From NCBI GenBank assembly GCA_021531755.1, contig JADYUK010000008.1, forward strand, positions 1 through 64,000: a stretch of DNA of 64,000 nt. Reading direction: 5' to 3'. Source of the DNA: Hoylesella loescheii. Its GTDB lineage: Bacteria > Bacteroidota > Bacteroidia > Bacteroidales > Bacteroidaceae. The notes below the pieces were generated by a model. That model worked only from the letters and a program-made list of their open reading frames with translations. It searched no databases and was not told where the DNA came from. Shown in pieces: positions 28,816 through 41,212 of the stretch. Position numbers and translations under genes: made by a program. How positions within the stretch are numbered: position 1 is the stretch's first letter; each line of letters begins with the position of its first letter.

Positions 28816-30183
28816 ATGAAGAAATTATTTATCGAGACCTACGGCTGCCAGATGAATGTGGCCGACTCAGAGGTTGTGGCCAGCATAATGAAGATGGCTG
28901 GCTACGAGTTATGCGACGGTGTTGACGATGCCGACGCTGTTTTCCTCAACACATGCTCTGTGCGTGAGAACGCCGAGAACAAAATCTACCACCGTCTTGA
29001 CACCTTATATAATATATACCGCAACCGCGGCAAGCGTGTCATACTCGGTGTGCTGGGCTGCATGGCCGAGCGTGTGAAAGAGGGACTCATCACCGACCAC
29101 CACGCCGACCTTGTCGCCGGCCCCGACGCCTACCTCTCCCTCCCAGGGCTGATAGCCCAGTGTGAGATGGGCCAGAAGGCCATCGACACCGAGCTGTCTA
29201 TGACAGAGACCTACCGCGATGTCATGCCTCTGCGCTCCCACGGGCCACGCCTGTCGGGCTTTGTGAGCATCATGCGCGGCTGCAACAACTTCTGCCACTA
29301 CTGCATCGTCCCCTACACACGCGGCCGCGAGCGCTCACGCGATGTGGAGTCGATACTCGCCGAGTGTCGTGACCTCGCCGAGCGAGGATACAAGGAGCTG
29401 ACACTGCTCGGGCAGAATGTCAACAGCTACTGCTGGAAAACGACAGGGCAGGACGGCGAGACGATAGCGGAGACAGGATTCCCACAGCTCCTCGCCCTTG
29501 TGGCCGAGACTGTGCCGGGGATGCGTGTGCGCTTCACGACATCCCATCCGAAGGACATGTCTGACGAGACCCTCCACGTCATATCGCGCTATCCTAATGT
29601 CTGCAAGCACATACACCTGCCCGTACAGTCAGGCTCAGACAAGATACTCAAGCTCATGAACCGCAAATACACCCGCTCATGGTATATGGACCGCGTCGGC
29701 GCCATCCGCCGCATAATCCCCGACTGCTCGATAACGACAGACATCTTCGTAGGCTACCATGACGAGACAGAGGCCGACTTCCAGGAGTCGCTCTCGCTGA
29801 TGAGGGAGGTGGGATATGACTCAGCCTTCATGTTCAAATACTCAGAGCGACCCGGGACATACGCATCGAGACATCTACCCGACAACATCAGCGAGGAGGA
29901 GAAGATAAGACGCCTGAACGAGATGATACACCTGCAGACAGAAATCAGCGCCAGAGAGTACCGGAAGGATGTGGGGCAGGAGTTCGAGGTGCTGACAGAG
30001 GGCTACAGCAAACGCTCGCGGGAGCAGATGTGCGGGCGCACATCGCAGAACAAGATGGTAGTCTTCGACCGCACCACCACCCTCCCCGACGGCTCACAAC
30101 GCACTGTCCGCGCCGGCGAATACTGCCGCGTGAGGATAACCGACTCGTCGTCGGCTACGCTGAAAGGCACCGTCATAGGATAA
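28816..30183 (+). CDS. miaB: MiaB, tRNA-2-methylthio-N6-dimethylallyladenosine synthase
   Basis: The ATG at 28816 gives 455 residues beginning MKKLFIETYGCQMNVADSE, the canonical family start. The N-terminal UPF0004 domain carries three Cys (Cys11, NTCSVRENAEN, LGCMAERVKEG) for the auxiliary cluster. The radical-SAM motif is CNNFCHYC, followed by VPYTRGRERSR. A TRAM domain ends the protein (VLTEGYSKRSREQMCGRTSQNKMVVF). It adds a methylthio group to i6A37 of tRNAs that read UNN codons, improving decoding. The gene has its own promoter and ends before a strong terminator at 30318. Confidence 0.97.
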   Translation: MKKLFIETYGCQMNVADSEVVASIMKMAGYELCDGVDDADAVFLNTCSVRENAENKIYHRLDTLYNIYRNRGKRVILGVLGCMAERVKEGLITDHHADLVAGPDAYLSLPGLIAQCEMGQKAIDTELSMTETYRDVMPLRSHGPRLSGFVSIMRGCNNFCHYCIVPYTRGRERSRDVESILAECRDLAERGYKELTLLGQNVNSYCWKTTGQDGETIAETGFPQLLALVAETVPGMRVRFTTSHPKDMSDETLHVISRYPNVCKHIHLPVQSGSDKILKLMNRKYTRSWYMDRVGAIRRIIPDCSITTDIFVGYHDETEADFQESLSLMREVGYDSAFMFKYSERPGTYASRHLPDNISEEEKIRRLNEMIHLQTEISAREYRKDVGQEFEVLTEGYSKRSREQMCGRTSQNKMVVFDRTTTLPDGSQRTVRAGEYCRVRITDSSSATLKGTVIG

Positions 30184-30317
30184 CCCACACACCGTCTGCC
30201 GCGCCACCACAAAGCAGGACACAAGACAGAGCCCCCTCCCCCGCACGCTGTCCCGCACAGACACTGAAGACGTGGCGGCGGACAATACGGGACGACACAA
30301 CAAACAAACCAACCCAC

Positions 30318-30350
30318 GGCATACAGCCTCACGCAGGCTGTATGCCTTTT
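30318..30350 (+). terminator. Terminator after miaB
   Basis: GGCATACAGCCT pairs perfectly with AGGCTGTATGCC and is followed by TTTT. It lies 135 nt after the miaB stop. Confidence 0.8.
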
Positions 30351-30766
30351 CTGTATCATCGCGGGCGCCGGCTGAAGATGAGGGATAGGACAGGGAACCG
30401 TGAGCCACAGCGAACAGGAGAGAAACTGTCCTCCGGAGAGGGCCTTTCAGGGATGTGGGAAGAGCGGCTGGCCATAGAGTGCAAATGGCGCGCTCATCCA
30501 GTATGAATGAGGAGCCCATCGAGTACAAATGGGAGGCTCAGACAGCACAAATGGGAAAGTGAAGAGAGAGCGGGATGGGCGGCGGCGGAAGACCGGGAGG
30601 ATGCCGCAGAAGGGGCGGCGGGCGTAGAAAGCGAATAATCAGGCCCTTAACGGGAAACCATGGCAGATAACGCCCCGTTACGGATGAAAAACGTTATCAC
30701 AGGTCAAAAAAACTGCACAATTAAGCTGTGAATGTGCATTGGACACGTAATTTCCGTTAAAAAAAT
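30351..30766. other. Gene-free spacer upstream of acpP
   Basis: GC-rich, purine-biased sequence with a short word (GTRCAAATGGGAG-like) recurring two to three times at about 30480-30560, then an AT-rich promoter region. I see no RNA gene. Confidence 0.45.
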
Positions 30767-30798
30767 TTGCACATGTAATATTTTCTTAGTTACTTTGC
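30767..30798 (+). promoter_or_regulatory. Promoter of acpP-fabF
   Basis: TTG (30767-30769) is followed after 20 nt by TTACTTTGC (30790-30798), one base from the consensus -7 box. The leader of about 80 nt ends in an A-rich stretch before the ATG, typical of a highly expressed gene in this phylum. Confidence 0.65.
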
Positions 30799-30884
30799 AC
30801 TCGGTTTTAGATTCAGGAAAACCGCACAAACCCCTGACACCCCCCAATAAACAAGAAAATTCATTAAATTAAAAATTAAAAATT

Positions 30885-31121
30885 ATGTCAGAAATTGCAA
30901 GCAAAGTAGCCAGCATCATCGAGGACAAGCTCGGCGTTGACGCAGCAGAGGTAAAGCCAGAGGCATCATTCACAAACGACCTTGGCGCAGATTCACTTGA
31001 TACAGTAGAGCTCATCATGGAGTTCGAGAAGGAGTTTGGTATCTCTATCCCAGACGACAAGGCAGAGAAGATCGCTACTGTTGGCGACGCTATCGCTTAC
31101 ATTGAGGAGAATGCAAAATAA
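30885..31121 (+). CDS. acpP: Acyl carrier protein
   Basis: A 78-residue acidic protein with the phosphopantetheine attachment motif [11 protein letters not shown], the modified residue being Ser37. Length and sequence are typical for type II fatty-acid synthesis ACP. It carries growing acyl chains between the Fab enzymes in the cytoplasm. fabF lies 294 nt downstream in the same direction, the usual pairing. Confidence 0.97.
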   Translation: MSEIASKVASIIEDKLGVDAAEVKPEASFTNDLGADSLDTVELIMEFEKEFGISIPDDKAEKIATVGDAIAYIEENAK

Positions 31122-31142
31122 GATTCTCTCATGAGATAAAAC

Positions 31143-31194
31143 ATCGGAAGTTGTACCGTATCCTGCAAGGGCCGCGGCATAGCTTCCGATTTAT
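31143..31194 (+). terminator. Possible attenuating hairpin between acpP and fabF
   Basis: ATCGGAAG (31143-31150) pairs with CTTCCGAT (31183-31190) around a 32-nt loop, followed by TTATT. It could lower fabF relative to acpP, as is usual for ACP, but the long loop makes it a weak terminator. Confidence 0.4.
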
Positions 31195-31415
31195 TCGTAA
31201 TATATAAGGCAGGCCTGACACCCTCCCGCCGATATATACCCAACATAATATCACACCACGCATTGCCGCCGCCCGCATTCCAGTCAGGCAGACAGGGAGA
31301 GACGTAGCGGCAGAGGAATCCTGCGCTTTGGCGTGCGGCCGTCTTCAGGCAGCCAGCACCGGCAGGGACAACGAGCGGCAAGCGTATTCACAGACCCCAC
31401 GACAAATTCATAACT

Positions 31416-32681
31416 ATGGAACTTAAAAGAGTTGTAGTAACCGGCCTCGGTTGTGTGACACCAGTAGGAAACAACGTTGAGGAGGCATGGAACAACATTC
31501 TCGCCGGCAAGAGCGGCGCAGCCCCAATAACACATTTTGACCCATCAGCCTTCAAGACCCACTTCGCATGTGAGGTGAAGGACTTCAAGGTGACAGACTA
31601 TATAGACCGCAAGGAGGCCCGCAAGATGGACCCCTACTGCCAGTACTCTCTCGCAGCAGCCACACAGGCTGTCGATGACTCTGGCATGGACCTCGAGACT
31701 ATCGACAAGAACCGTGTCGGTGTCGTCATGGGTGTCGGCATCGGCGGTATGAAGACCTTCGAGGAGGAGGTTAGCAACTACGCTGTCAACGGCGAGAAGA
31801 TGGGCCCGAAGTTCAACCCATTCTTCATCCCCAAGATGATAGCCGACATAGCATGCGGCCACATCTCTATAAAGTACGGCTTCCATGGCCCTAACTACAT
31901 CACATCGTCAGCCTGCGCGTCGTCAACCAACGCCCTCGCCGACGCATTCAACCTCATACGTCTCGGCAAGGCTGATGTCATCGTTGCCGGCGGCGCTGAG
32001 GCAGCCATAGAGCCATGCGGCGTAGGAGGTTTCAACGCCATGCACGCCCTCTCAACACGCAACGACGAGCCAGAGAAGGCCAGCCGCCCATTCTCTGCCA
32101 GCCGTGACGGATTCGTCATGTCAGAGGGTGCGGCGATAATCATCCTCGAGGAGCTGGAGCATGCCAAGGCCCGCGGCGCAAAGATATACGCCGAGATGGC
32201 AGGTGCAGGCATGTCGGCCGACGCACACCACATCACAGCGTCTCACCCAGAGGGCCTCGGAGCGAAGCTCGTCATGGAGAACGCCCTCTCTGATGCCAAC
32301 CTCAATCCAGAGGATATTGACTATATCAATGTACACGGAACATCGACCCATGTAGGCGATATCTCTGAGGTGAAGGCCATAAAGGACGTCTTCGGAGACT
32401 CAGCCTACAAGCTCAACATATCCTCAACAAAGTCAATGACAGGCCACATGCTCGGAGCTGCCGGCGCCACAGAGGCCATGCTGTCGCTTCTCGCTGTGAA
32501 GAACGACATCGTGCCTCCGACAATCAACCACGCTGAGGGCGATGACGACCCGGAGATTGACTATAACCTGAACTTCACATTCAACAAGGCACAGAAGCGC
32601 GAGGTGCGTGCCGCACTGTCCAACACATTCGGATTCGGCGGACACAATGCCTGCGTGATATTCAAGAAATACGCCGAGTAA
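31416..32681 (+). CDS. fabF: FabF, beta-ketoacyl-ACP synthase II
   Basis: A 421-residue condensing enzyme. The catalytic triad is visible: Cys167 in SSACASSTNAL, His307 in VHGTSTHVGD and His344 in MTGHMLGAAGATEA; the C-terminal NTFGFGGHNACVIF is also characteristic. It condenses malonyl-ACP with acyl-ACP in chain elongation and sets the balance of unsaturated and long-chain products. Genes acpP, fabF and rnc in this order are a common bacterial arrangement. The leader from acpP is 294 nt and contains a possible attenuator. Confidence 0.97.
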   Translation: MELKRVVVTGLGCVTPVGNNVEEAWNNILAGKSGAAPITHFDPSAFKTHFACEVKDFKVTDYIDRKEARKMDPYCQYSLAAATQAVDDSGMDLETIDKNRVGVVMGVGIGGMKTFEEEVSNYAVNGEKMGPKFNPFFIPKMIADIACGHISIKYGFHGPNYITSSACASSTNALADAFNLIRLGKADVIVAGGAEAAIEPCGVGGFNAMHALSTRNDEPEKASRPFSASRDGFVMSEGAAIIILEELEHAKARGAKIYAEMAGAGMSADAHHITASHPEGLGAKLVMENALSDANLNPEDIDYINVHGTSTHVGDISEVKAIKDVFGDSAYKLNISSTKSMTGHMLGAAGATEAMLSLLAVKNDIVPPTINHAEGDDDPEIDYNLNFTFNKAQKREVRAALSNTFGFGGHNACVIFKKYAE

Positions 32682-33026
32682 AGAAACATACGTCACAGAC
32701 CATAATCTTTCTCTTCTGCAACAGCAACAGTGCGGGAGAGGAAGATTATGTCCGTTAAGGCGGGTAATAAGATTCCGCCTGTCAGAAATCCATCCTCAAC
32801 CTTATGCAAGCTCATTGCCGACAAGGCGGGAGCAGAGGCCGCAAAGGCTGTGACAACAGAGGCACAGGAGCGGCAGGCAACCATGGCCGGCTGAGGCAGC
32901 ACGGCATGGCGCAGAGGGAGGCAGAGGCCATCCCGCAGGAGAGGAAGGGATGAGGAACGGACGGACGGGAACGACTGACGGATAATATACGGGTGGGGGA
33001 AAGCAAAGCCCACCATACCAGACTTT
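32682..33026. other. fabF-rnc spacer with inverted repeat
   Basis: CATAATCTT (32701-32709) is complementary to AAGATTATG (32742-32750), and a smaller GGCGG/CCGCC hairpin lies near 32757-32779. Neither is followed by a clear T-run. No gene is seen in the 345 nt. Confidence 0.45.
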
Positions 33027-34016
33027 ATGAACATCATAGACCACATAAAGCTAATCTTCCGCAAAGACAAGGAGCTCTACATAGAGCTGTACAAGATACT
33101 GGGCATACTGCCCCACGACATCTCATACTACAAGCTTGCACTTATGCACAAGAGTGTGGCCCACCGCAACGCCAAGGGGCGGCCTGTCAACAACGAGAGG
33201 CTGGAGTTTCTCGGCGATGCCATACTCGACGCTACGGTAGGACATATAGTCTATGAGCACTTCCCCGGGAAGCGCGAGGGATTCCTCACCAACACACGCT
33301 CAAAGCTTGTGCAGCGCGAGACACTGGGACGTCTGGCGCGCGAGATGGGCATCACACGCCTCATACTCTCGTCAGGACGCTCGGCGAGCCATAACTCATA
33401 CATGGGCGGCAACGCCTTCGAGGCCCTCGTCGGCGCACTGTATCTCGACCACGGATATGACGCCTGCATGAACTTCGTGCAGAAGCAGATTCTCTCAAAG
33501 ATGGTCAACATAGACAAAGTGGCATACAAGGAGGTCAACTTCAAGTCGAAACTGATTGAATGGTCACAGAAGAACCGTGTCGCCATAGAGTTCAGATGCA
33601 TCAGGGAGACAAAGGACGAGAACGGCTCGCCCTATTTCGAGTACACATGTGTGCTGGAGGGAATAAACGCCTGCTCAGGAAAGGGATTCTCAAAGAAAGA
33701 GGCACAGCAGCACGCAGCCGAGGAGACACTGAAGATGCTGAGGAAACAACCGAAATTCTGCGACAGCATCTTCCAGGCGAAGACAGAGAGGACAAAGATG
33801 GAGGAAGAGCCCGTCATGGCAGCACCAGACATAGAGAAGGTGATAAAGGAAGAGCAGGACTTCATCATAACAGCAGCCGAGGAGAAGGAGAGAGAGACAG
33901 AGAAGAAAATGGAGAAGACATTCGAGGTGGACTTCTCTGACATAAAGGAAGCCTCGCGCGACGATATCATCGCGGCGGCTGAGGAGGCCGCTTTCGCCGA
34001 GGAGAACAGCAAGTAA
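33027..34016 (+). CDS. rnc: Ribonuclease III with an acidic C-terminal extension
   Basis: A 329-residue protein. The RNase III signature NNERLEFLGDAILD carries Glu60 and Asp64; the second metal-site region is MGGNAFEALVGALYLD with Glu132 (the Asp seen three residues earlier in E. coli is Asn129 here). A double-stranded-RNA-binding domain follows (KSKLIEWSQKNRVAIEF ... GKGFSKKEAQQHAAEETL). The last 80 or so residues are an additional charged, Glu/Lys-rich tail, which is not part of the standard 230-250-residue enzyme. It cleaves structured RNA in rRNA and mRNA processing. It lies after fabF, a conserved order. Confidence 0.93.
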   Translation: MNIIDHIKLIFRKDKELYIELYKILGILPHDISYYKLALMHKSVAHRNAKGRPVNNERLEFLGDAILDATVGHIVYEHFPGKREGFLTNTRSKLVQRETLGRLAREMGITRLILSSGRSASHNSYMGGNAFEALVGALYLDHGYDACMNFVQKQILSKMVNIDKVAYKEVNFKSKLIEWSQKNRVAIEFRCIRETKDENGSPYFEYTCVLEGINACSGKGFSKKEAQQHAAEETLKMLRKQPKFCDSIFQAKTERTKMEEEPVMAAPDIEKVIKEEQDFIITAAEEKERETEKKMEKTFEVDFSDIKEASRDDIIAAAEEAAFAEENSK

Positions 34017-34284
34017 GCGACAAACGCAAGACAGGGACAACGGGGATAAACCGCATGGAAGAGAACGCCACAACATAAAGGCCGGAGGAAGGAGAAAGGC
34101 CGGGGCGGGAGATGCGGGCTATCCTCGCTGTCATATAAAGAGCATCCCTGCACCGGCACACAACATCAACTGGCTGGCCGACAATGGGAGAGCACCCTCA
34201 CAGGACAGGCAAGGGAAGACACCAAGGGCATGAGCCAGAGAAGACTGGGGCATACACCGCGGCAGAAAAACAAGTAGAAGAAAG

Positions 34285-35220
34285 ATGAAAGACCGTAATA
34301 CAGAGATATACCGTGTCACACTGCTCGGCAGCGTCGTGAATATCATCCTCGTGATTATAAAGTTCGCGGCAGGCATCATAGGCGCCTCGGCAGCCATGAT
34401 AGCCGATGCCGTCCACTCGCTCTCTGACCTCATAACAGACATCATCGTCATAGTCTTCGTGCGCATAAGCAGCAAACCTGCCGACAGCGACCACCACTAT
34501 GGCCACGGGAAATATGAGACACTGGCAACACTGCTCGTAGGCGGTGCGCTGCTCGCAGTGGGCATCATGCTCCTCGAAGGCGGTGTGGAGAAAATCATAA
34601 GCGCCATAAACGGGGAGACTCTCCCCACACCGGGAATAGCCGCCCTGTTAGCCGCCCTGGCGAGTATCCTGCTGAAAGAGGCTGTCTACCAGGTGACAGC
34701 GAGAGTCGGGAGGAGAGTGAAATCAGAGGCTGTCATCGCCAACGCGTGGCATCACCGCTCAGACGCCATATCGTCAATAGGAGCGGCGATGGGCATAGGA
34801 GGCGCCATGCTGCTCGGCCCACAATGGGCTGTACTCGACCCTATCGCCGCCATCATAGTCAGCTTTCTCGTGGTATGGACAGCCATACAGCTGCTGGCAG
34901 GCGCTGTCGGACAGCTGCTCGAGAAGAGTCTGCCGAAGGATGTGGAGGACGAGATAGCGAGGATAGTGGCTGAGGATAGCAGCCTGAAGGAGATGCACCA
35001 CCTCAGGACACGCTCCATAGGCAACACATACAGCATAGAGATGCATATCCGCATGAACGGCGGCATAACGCTCAACGAGGCTCATCATCACTCAATGCTC
35101 CTCGAAAGGAGACTCAGGGAGAGGTACGGACAGGAGACGATAATATCCCTGCACATAGAGCCGCTGAAAGTGAACGGCAGATACACAGCAGATTATTCTG
35201 GCGGAGAAGCGGACAAATAA
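34285..35220 (+). CDS. Cation diffusion facilitator (CDF) metal exporter
   Basis: A 311-residue inner-membrane protein with six predicted helices and a cytoplasmic C-terminal domain. The metal site follows the HxxxD/HxxxD pattern: His44-Asp48 in DAVHSLSD and His156-Asp160 in NAWHHRSDA, which in family terms suggests Zn2+ or a related divalent ion. HYGHGKYETLATLL is the usual loop after helix 2. It exchanges metal for protons to remove excess ions. It lies 268 nt after rnc and 34 nt before a HAD phosphatase gene, so the last two are probably co-transcribed. Confidence 0.92.
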   Translation: MKDRNTEIYRVTLLGSVVNIILVIIKFAAGIIGASAAMIADAVHSLSDLITDIIVIVFVRISSKPADSDHHYGHGKYETLATLLVGGALLAVGIMLLEGGVEKIISAINGETLPTPGIAALLAALASILLKEAVYQVTARVGRRVKSEAVIANAWHHRSDAISSIGAAMGIGGAMLLGPQWAVLDPIAAIIVSFLVVWTAIQLLAGAVGQLLEKSLPKDVEDEIARIVAEDSSLKEMHHLRTRSIGNTYSIEMHIRMNGGITLNEAHHHSMLLERRLRERYGQETIISLHIEPLKVNGRYTADYSGGEADK

Positions 35221-35254
35221 CCTACAAGACAGGAATCAATAAAGACAGAAGAAT

Positions 35255-36064
35255 ATGTACAAGGCAATAGTTCTCGACCTCGACGGCACGCTGACAAACG
35301 ATGCCAAGGAGGTCACACCGAAGGTAAAGGCTGCTCTCATGGCAGCACAGGAGCGCGGCGTGAGGGTGGTTCTCGCATCCGGACGCCCGACATACGGAAT
35401 ACAGAAGATAGCTGACGAACTGGAGATTGGTAGGCATGACGGTTATGTCATGGCTTTCAACGGCGGACGTGTATGCCGATGGAGCGACAAGGAGGTCATC
35501 TTCGAACAGAAGCTGCGGCCGGAGTATGTCCCTACCCTGTACGACGCGGCCATGGCTGCCGGATGTGAGATACTGACCTATCAGGGCGAGGGAATAGCCA
35601 CAACAGAGACAGAGAACAAGTATGTGCGCCACGAGGCTTTCATAAACAAGATGCCGCTGGTGAGATACGACGACTTCGTCAACCAGGTGGAGCATCCGAT
35701 AAACAAATGCCTCATCGTGGGCGACCCGAAGCCGCTCGCCAAGCTCGAGCAGCACATGAAGGAGACCATGAGGGGCGAGATGGACTTCTACCGCTCTGCA
35801 GCCTTCTTCCTTGAGTGTGTGCCTCTCGGCATAGACAAGGCAGCGTCGCTCGATATGCTTCTCTCCCAACTCGGGATAAAGAGGGAGGAGACAATCGCCG
35901 TGGGAGACGGATATAACGACCTCTCCATGATACGTTACGCCGGACTCGGAGTGGCGATGGCTAACGCAGCACGTGAGGTGCAGGACGCGGCTGACTACAT
36001 AACATACTCCAACCAGGAGGATGGCGTGGCTCACGTAGTGGAGAAATTCATACTGAGGGGATAG
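35255..36064 (+). CDS. Cof-type HAD family phosphatase
   Basis: A 269-residue protein of the HAD IIB (Cof) family. Motif I is VLDLDGTLTND (nucleophile Asp8, Asp10), and motif IV is GDGYNDLSMI near residue 215, with a Cof-type cap between. These enzymes hydrolyse sugar phosphates and other small phosphate esters in the cytoplasm; the substrate here is not determined. It follows the CDF exporter by 34 nt and ends 167 nt before a bidirectional terminator. Confidence 0.92.
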   Translation: MYKAIVLDLDGTLTNDAKEVTPKVKAALMAAQERGVRVVLASGRPTYGIQKIADELEIGRHDGYVMAFNGGRVCRWSDKEVIFEQKLRPEYVPTLYDAAMAAGCEILTYQGEGIATTETENKYVRHEAFINKMPLVRYDDFVNQVEHPINKCLIVGDPKPLAKLEQHMKETMRGEMDFYRSAAFFLECVPLGIDKAASLDMLLSQLGIKREETIAVGDGYNDLSMIRYAGLGVAMANAAREVQDAADYITYSNQEDGVAHVVEKFILRG

Positions 36065-36231
36065 GCTGGAAGACAAGGACTGTCACCCGATGTATGGCGC
36101 AGAAAAACTGCAAACGAGATGTAACCAGAGCTGATGACAGGCTGAGACATTATAAGCCGGACGCCTGTCCAGCTATGGCGGCATCAGCAGATATCAGATG
36201 ACAGCGAGGCATAAAGGGCTGCAAGAAATAG

Positions 36232-36275
36232 AAACAGGCAGATGTAGAGACATTTCTCCACATCTGCCTGTTTCT
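36232..36275. terminator. Bidirectional terminator between convergent operons
   Basis: AAACAGGCAGATGT pairs perfectly with ACATCTGCCTGTTT around a loop that itself has AGAGA/TCTC pairing. The ends are T-rich on the plus strand and moderately so on the minus strand. It separates the HAD gene from recX. Confidence 0.85.
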
Positions 36276-36362
36276 TGTATAACGGCAAGTAGTTCACAGT
36301 GTCAGCATCAGTCAGGGACCAATATTGGCATATGAACCGGACATGATATAATCTGACGGCCG

Positions 36363-36875
36363 TCAGTCGATGTCGGGCAAATCCATATTGCCTATGCAAC
36401 GCAGGGCCTGTGAGGCTGTGAAGCCGCGCCCAGCGGCAAAGCGAAGGAGCTTCTGGTTCACCTCATAGTCATTCCGACCAGTGGTAGTGCGGCGCTTCTG
36501 GGCCAGCAGTGGCCGTAGTATAGCGTCCCATCTGTCATCGTCGATATCGGCGATGATGGGCTGATAGATATCACGCGCTATGCCCTTCAGCATAAGCCCC
36601 TGCTCTATCTTGCGGGGCCCCCAGTGGTTATACTCCATCTTGTCGTGGATGAAGGCACGGCAGTAACGCTCATCGTCGATATACCTCTCTTCTGTGAGAT
36701 AAGCCAGAATGAGCTGTATATCGTCGTCACTGAGGTCCTTACGCCGCAGCTTGTCGGTGATGTCCTTGCTTGAGTGCTCGCCTTGTGAGCAGAGCGTGGT
36801 GAGGCTACGCAGTATCGGTGCGAGGCGCTCTATGCTGTCAGCAGCGTCTGGATGGAGGGTCATGGTAGTCGGCAT
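36363..36875 (-). CDS. recX: RecX family regulatory protein
   Basis: A 170-residue all-helical protein. The region LRRKDLSDDDIQLILAYL, then EERYIDDERYCRAFIHDK and WGPRKIEQGLMLKGI, is the RecX three-helix repeat pattern. RecX binds RecA filaments and limits recombination activity. Its start overlaps the end of prmC by 16 nt, so the two are translationally linked. recA is not in the window. Confidence 0.88.
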   Translation of the reverse strand: MPTTMTLHPDAADSIERLAPILRSLTTLCSQGEHSSKDITDKLRRKDLSDDDIQLILAYLTEERYIDDERYCRAFIHDKMEYNHWGPRKIEQGLMLKGIARDIYQPIIADIDDDRWDAILRPLLAQKRRTTTGRNDYEVNQKLLRFAAGRGFTASQALRCIGNMDLPDID

Positions 36876-37762
36876 GATATGAAACGTGGGTTGGAGAACT
36901 CGTCGTCTATGAGGCGTATGTCCGCATAGCCAAGGTCAGAAAGCAATGCTGTCAGCTCTTTGCCGTATGCGCGGTTTATCTCGAAGAGCAGCCTCCCGCC
37001 ATGTCTGAGGCGCTTGAGGGCAAGGCGAGATATTGCACGGTAGAAGAGCAGAGGGTCATTGTCTGGGACAAAGAGGGCGGTGTGAGGCTCATGGTCGAGC
37101 ACATTCTGGTGCATGGCAGCCGCCTCCGAGCTGCATATATAGGGAGGGTTGGAGACGATGATGGCATAGTCGCGCCTGTTTTCATCTGCCTCTGAGGAGT
37201 GTGCCTCGGCTTCTTTGAGGACATCTGTCTGCCTGAACTCTACCGCGACATCATTATCGAGGGCATTCTGCTGTGCCACAGCGAGAGCCTCCCGGCTTAT
37301 ATCCCACGCCTCTACCTTTGCCTCGGGCAATGCCTTGGCTACGGCTATGGCGATGCATCCGCTGCCTGTCCCTATGTCGAGGATATGTAGCGGAGTGCCG
37401 TCATGAGCCATCTGCCGCGCTTCAGAAATCGTCTCATCGACAAGCTGGGCGGTCTCAGGGCGCGGTATGAGGACAGCGGGTGAGACACCGATGCGCAGCT
37501 CATGGAACCACTCATAGCCCAGGACATACTGCACAGGGACGCCTCTCTCAAGCTGCTGTATGTAGTTTTCGAGCCGCGCGGTGTCAGCTTCACTGAGGCG
37601 GGAGACAGCCCCACAGGCGATATCGGTGAGTGACAGCGAGAACGCCTCGTCGAGCAACAGACGTGACACGGCACGCGCCTCACCCCCGTCATAGACAGAG
37701 GAGAGGCGGCGTAAGATAGAGATATAGTCCAATATTATGTTCGATAAGGATGCGTCGGCCAC
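36860..37762 (-). CDS. prmC: PrmC (HemK), release factor glutamine methyltransferase
   Basis: A 300-residue protein. The N-terminal helical substrate domain leads to VLIPRPETAQLVDE (101-104 RPET), then the SAM site ILDIGTGSGCIAIAVA and the catalytic NPPY at 205-208. It methylates the GGQ glutamine of RF1 and RF2, required for efficient peptide release. It lies 43 nt after the beta-galactosidase gene on the same strand with no promoter motif in the gap, so it may be read from the lacZ promoter or from one inside that gene. It overlaps recX. Confidence 0.94.
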   Translation of the reverse strand: MADASLSNIILDYISILRRLSSVYDGGEARAVSRLLLDEAFSLSLTDIACGAVSRLSEADTARLENYIQQLERGVPVQYVLGYEWFHELRIGVSPAVLIPRPETAQLVDETISEARQMAHDGTPLHILDIGTGSGCIAIAVAKALPEAKVEAWDISREALAVAQQNALDNDVAVEFRQTDVLKEAEAHSSEADENRRDYAIIVSNPPYICSSEAAAMHQNVLDHEPHTALFVPDNDPLLFYRAISRLALKRLRHGGRLLFEINRAYGKELTALLSDLGYADIRLIDDEFSNPRFISCRLP

Positions 37763-37805
37763 TGTGTCACGCTGCCTTATTCAGCATGACGGGCCGTGGG
37801 AATGG

Positions 37806-41177
<3,372 letters not shown>

Positions 41178-41212
41178 AACAATTATCGGTATTTTAATGT
41201 AAATTATCGGTA

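Noticed and set aside
35222..36076. 284-codon minus-strand frame opposite the HAD phosphatase gene
   Set aside because: It mirrors the whole HAD gene, whose catalytic motifs are clear; no family signature on the opposite strand.
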